Below are positions 5,674-6,843 of a DNA stretch of 6,843 bases, piece by piece. The notes below the pieces were generated by a model, which saw only the letters and a list, made by a program, of their open reading frames with translations, had not been told where the DNA came from and did no database searches. The first letter of the stretch is position 1. Each line of letters opens with the position of its first letter. Source of the stretch: a bacterium (lineage in GTDB: Bacteria > Blakebacterota > Blakebacteria > Blakebacterales > Blakebacteraceae). The stretch is taken from NCBI GenBank assembly GCA_025774205.1, contig JALGWK010000250.1, positions 1-6,843 of the forward strand. The letters are read 5' to 3'. Made by a program: the position numbers and the translations under genes.

Positions 5674-6120
5674 TCAGGTGCTTGCCTTGGACCACATTGT
5701 ACCCGGTTTCTCCAGACTGTAGTAGACCTTGATATCCTCGATTTCATCGAATATCTGCGGTACGACCTGGAGTTCCATACCGATCTCTATCTCTTCCTCG
5801 GCGATTGTGTCACCGAACCAGGCCAGAGCTCTTCCCCCCTCCTCGAGATCGACGACACCTACCGTATAGGGAACAACGTCCTCGAATCCTGTCGGCGCTG
5901 CCACGATCTTCGTGAAGGTCTGCAAGGTGCTCCGACCGCTCAGTTCCACGAATTCGAAATCGCCGCTCATGCACGCCTCGCAATCGGCCCGCGGCGGGAA
6001 GGAGAAGGCGCCGCAACTCCGGCACTTCGTTCCCATGAGGCGGCCGTCCTTCAGGTGCCGGGCGAAATCGGTGACCTTGGTGAACGGCACGAAATTGACT
6101 TTCCCGAACCATTTGAACAT
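5674..6120 (-). CDS. Zn-ribbon OB-fold acyl-CoA partner protein (DUF35/ChsH2-like)
   Basis: A 148-residue protein. A leading helix (VTDFARHLKDGRLMGTKC) precedes a rubredoxin-like zinc ribbon with C33, C36, C47 and C50 (CRSCG and CEAC). An OB-fold domain follows from about residue 55 to the end, including LQTFTKIVAAPTGFEDVVPYTVGVVDLEEGGR in that order. Known members are obligate partners of thiolases: they bind the CoA part of the substrate and bridge thiolase to HMG-CoA synthase in archaea, or act with hydratases and aldolases in sterol degradation (ChsH2). Here the ATG lies 3 bases after the thiolase stop, with AGAGGG 8 bases before it. Tight coupling and a stoichiometric complex with that thiolase are therefore likely. 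The acyl substrate cannot be told from this protein. Confidence 0.93.
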   Translation of the reverse strand: MFKWFGKVNFVPFTKVTDFARHLKDGRLMGTKCRSCGAFSFPPRADCEACMSGDFEFVELSGRSTLQTFTKIVAAPTGFEDVVPYTVGVVDLEEGGRALAWFGDTIAEEEIEIGMELQVVPQIFDEIEDIKVYYSLEKPGTMWSKAST

Positions 6121-6123
6121 GGC

Positions 6124-6843
6124 TCAATCCCTCTTCATGATCTGGACGAAGCAGTACTGACCGATCCCGCCCACGTTGTGTGTGAGTCCGACATCCGCGT
6201 CGGGCACCTGCCGCTCCCCGGCCTCGCCCCGCAGCTGCTTTGCTATCTCGTATGTCATCGACAGCCCGGTGGCGCCGATGGGATGTCCCTTGGCCTTCAG
6301 GCCGCCGTCGACATTCACGGCTACTTTACCCCCGACGTATGTCTGATGATCCGCGACGAACGGACCCCCTTCACCCTTCCCACAGAAACCCAGGTCTTCG
6401 TAGGCCATGATCTCGGCGATGGTGAAGCAGTCATGGACATCAGCCACCTTGATGTCATCCGGTCCGACTCCGGCCATCGCATAGGCATCGGCTCCGGCCT
6501 TCTCCGCGCTCGGCAGGCCGGTGAGGTGAGGCCTTCTCAGGACCGACATGCTGGCGGTGGCGCATGCCATCCCGTCCAGCCAGATCGTCTGATCGGAGAT
6601 CTCCCGGGCGCGTTCTTCACTCGCCAGGATCACGCAGGCGGCACCGTCGGCATTGGCGCAGCAGTCATAGACATTCAAGGGTGTCGAGACCTCCTCCGAG
6701 GCGGCCGCCTTTTCGACGGTGATCTCCTTCTGGAAGAGGGCCATCGGATTCCGGGCGCCGTAGTAGTGGTTCTTGATGGCTACTTCGGTCAGGTGATCCC
6801 GGGTGGTGCCGAACTCATGCATGTGCCGCTGGGCGAACATGGC
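6124..6843 (-). CDS. Thiolase of SCP2/archaeal acetyl-CoA acetyltransferase type, 5' end outside window
   Basis: The C-terminal 239 residues are visible; the frame is open to the right edge, and the N-terminal part with the nucleophilic Cys lies outside. Family features in order are a MHEFGTTRDHL and AIKNHYYGARNPMALFQKEIT region, YDCCANADGAACVILAS (the family dimer and CoA-proximal segment), VADVHDCFTIAEI with a catalytic-site His, GGLKAKGHPIGATGL with the second active-site His, and the terminal NVGGIGQYCFVQIMKR. The HDCFT form rather than NEAF separates it from classical FadA/AtoB thiolases. Such enzymes do Claisen condensation of acetyl-CoA or thiolytic cleavage of 3-oxoacyl-CoA, and they usually need a DUF35 partner, encoded here 3 bases downstream. 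Without an HMG-CoA synthase in view, synthesis (mevalonate type) and degradation (side-chain or branched acyl) cannot be told apart. Confidence 0.93.
   Translation of the reverse strand, partial: AMFAQRHMHEFGTTRDHLTEVAIKNHYYGARNPMALFQKEITVEKAAASEEVSTPLNVYDCCANADGAACVILASEERAREISDQTIWLDGMACATASMSVLRRPHLTGLPSAEKAGADAYAMAGVGPDDIKVADVHDCFTIAEIMAYEDLGFCGKGEGGPFVADHQTYVGGKVAVNVDGGLKAKGHPIGATGLSMTYEIAKQLRGEAGERQVPDADVGLTHNVGGIGQYCFVQIMKRD

Noticed and set aside
5664-5681. GCACC/GGTGC hairpin at the end of the DUF35 gene
   Set aside because: A five-base-pair stem with an 8-base loop and no T-run is within chance for this composition.
4985-5722. A 245-codon open frame on the plus strand across the phosphatase start, the palindrome and the STAS-like gene
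   Set aside because: It overlaps three better-supported features in antisense and shows no recognisable protein pattern.
1-6843. CRISPR array, tRNA or rRNA gene, insertion sequence, integrase or attachment site
   Set aside because: No regularly spaced repeats, cloverleaf, rRNA-like stretch, transposase motif or flanking duplications were seen on either strand.

Overview
The window is about 60% G+C and gene-dense, with purine-rich Shine-Dalgarno sites and short gaps between genes. It looks like a chromosomal segment from a high-GC Gram-negative bacterium. The support is a Tat signal ending in a lipobox, a SpoIIE-type (RsbU-like) phosphatase, COG1032-type radical SAM enzymes, and an SCP2/archaeal-type thiolase paired with a zinc-ribbon/OB partner. 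These are found together in groups such as Desulfobacterota, Spirochaetota and Acidobacteriota-like lineages, but no marker fixes the taxon. I see no rRNA, tRNA, transposase, integrase, CRISPR array or phage gene. Nearly all sequence is used by eight genes; the longest gap is 219 bases.

Left block, minus strand, 1-1553: a complete radical SAM gene (684-1553) is followed 81 bases downstream by an NmrA-like NAD(P)-binding gene whose 3' end lies beyond the left edge. Centre, plus strand, 1773-4231: a B12-binding-type radical SAM gene is followed 20 bases later by a DUF362 protein with a twin-arginine lipoprotein signal. The two radical SAM genes are divergent, and the 219 bases between them hold a good plus-strand promoter candidate, a tandem 9-mer and a TGTCA-N2-TGACA dyad.

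Right block, minus strand, 6843-4240: a thiolase (5' end beyond the right edge), a DUF35/ChsH2-type zinc-ribbon OB-fold protein, a small SpoIIAA-like (STAS-like) protein and a SpoIIE/PPM phosphatase are all co-oriented. The gaps are 3, 41 and 103 bases. The first two are a known functional pair in acyl-CoA carbon-carbon bond chemistry. The last two look like a signalling pair (phosphatase plus STAS-like fold). A 32-base composite palindrome sits exactly at the end of the STAS-like gene, ahead of the phosphatase.

The parts most worth a second look are three. One is the uncharacterised pair of a cytosolic B12-type radical SAM enzyme with an exported DUF362 lipoprotein. Another is the phosphatase/STAS-like pair attached to a thiolase operon. 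The third is the palindrome, whose core recurs with one mismatch just upstream of the other radical SAM gene. None of these amounts to a proven new system; they are testable leads.
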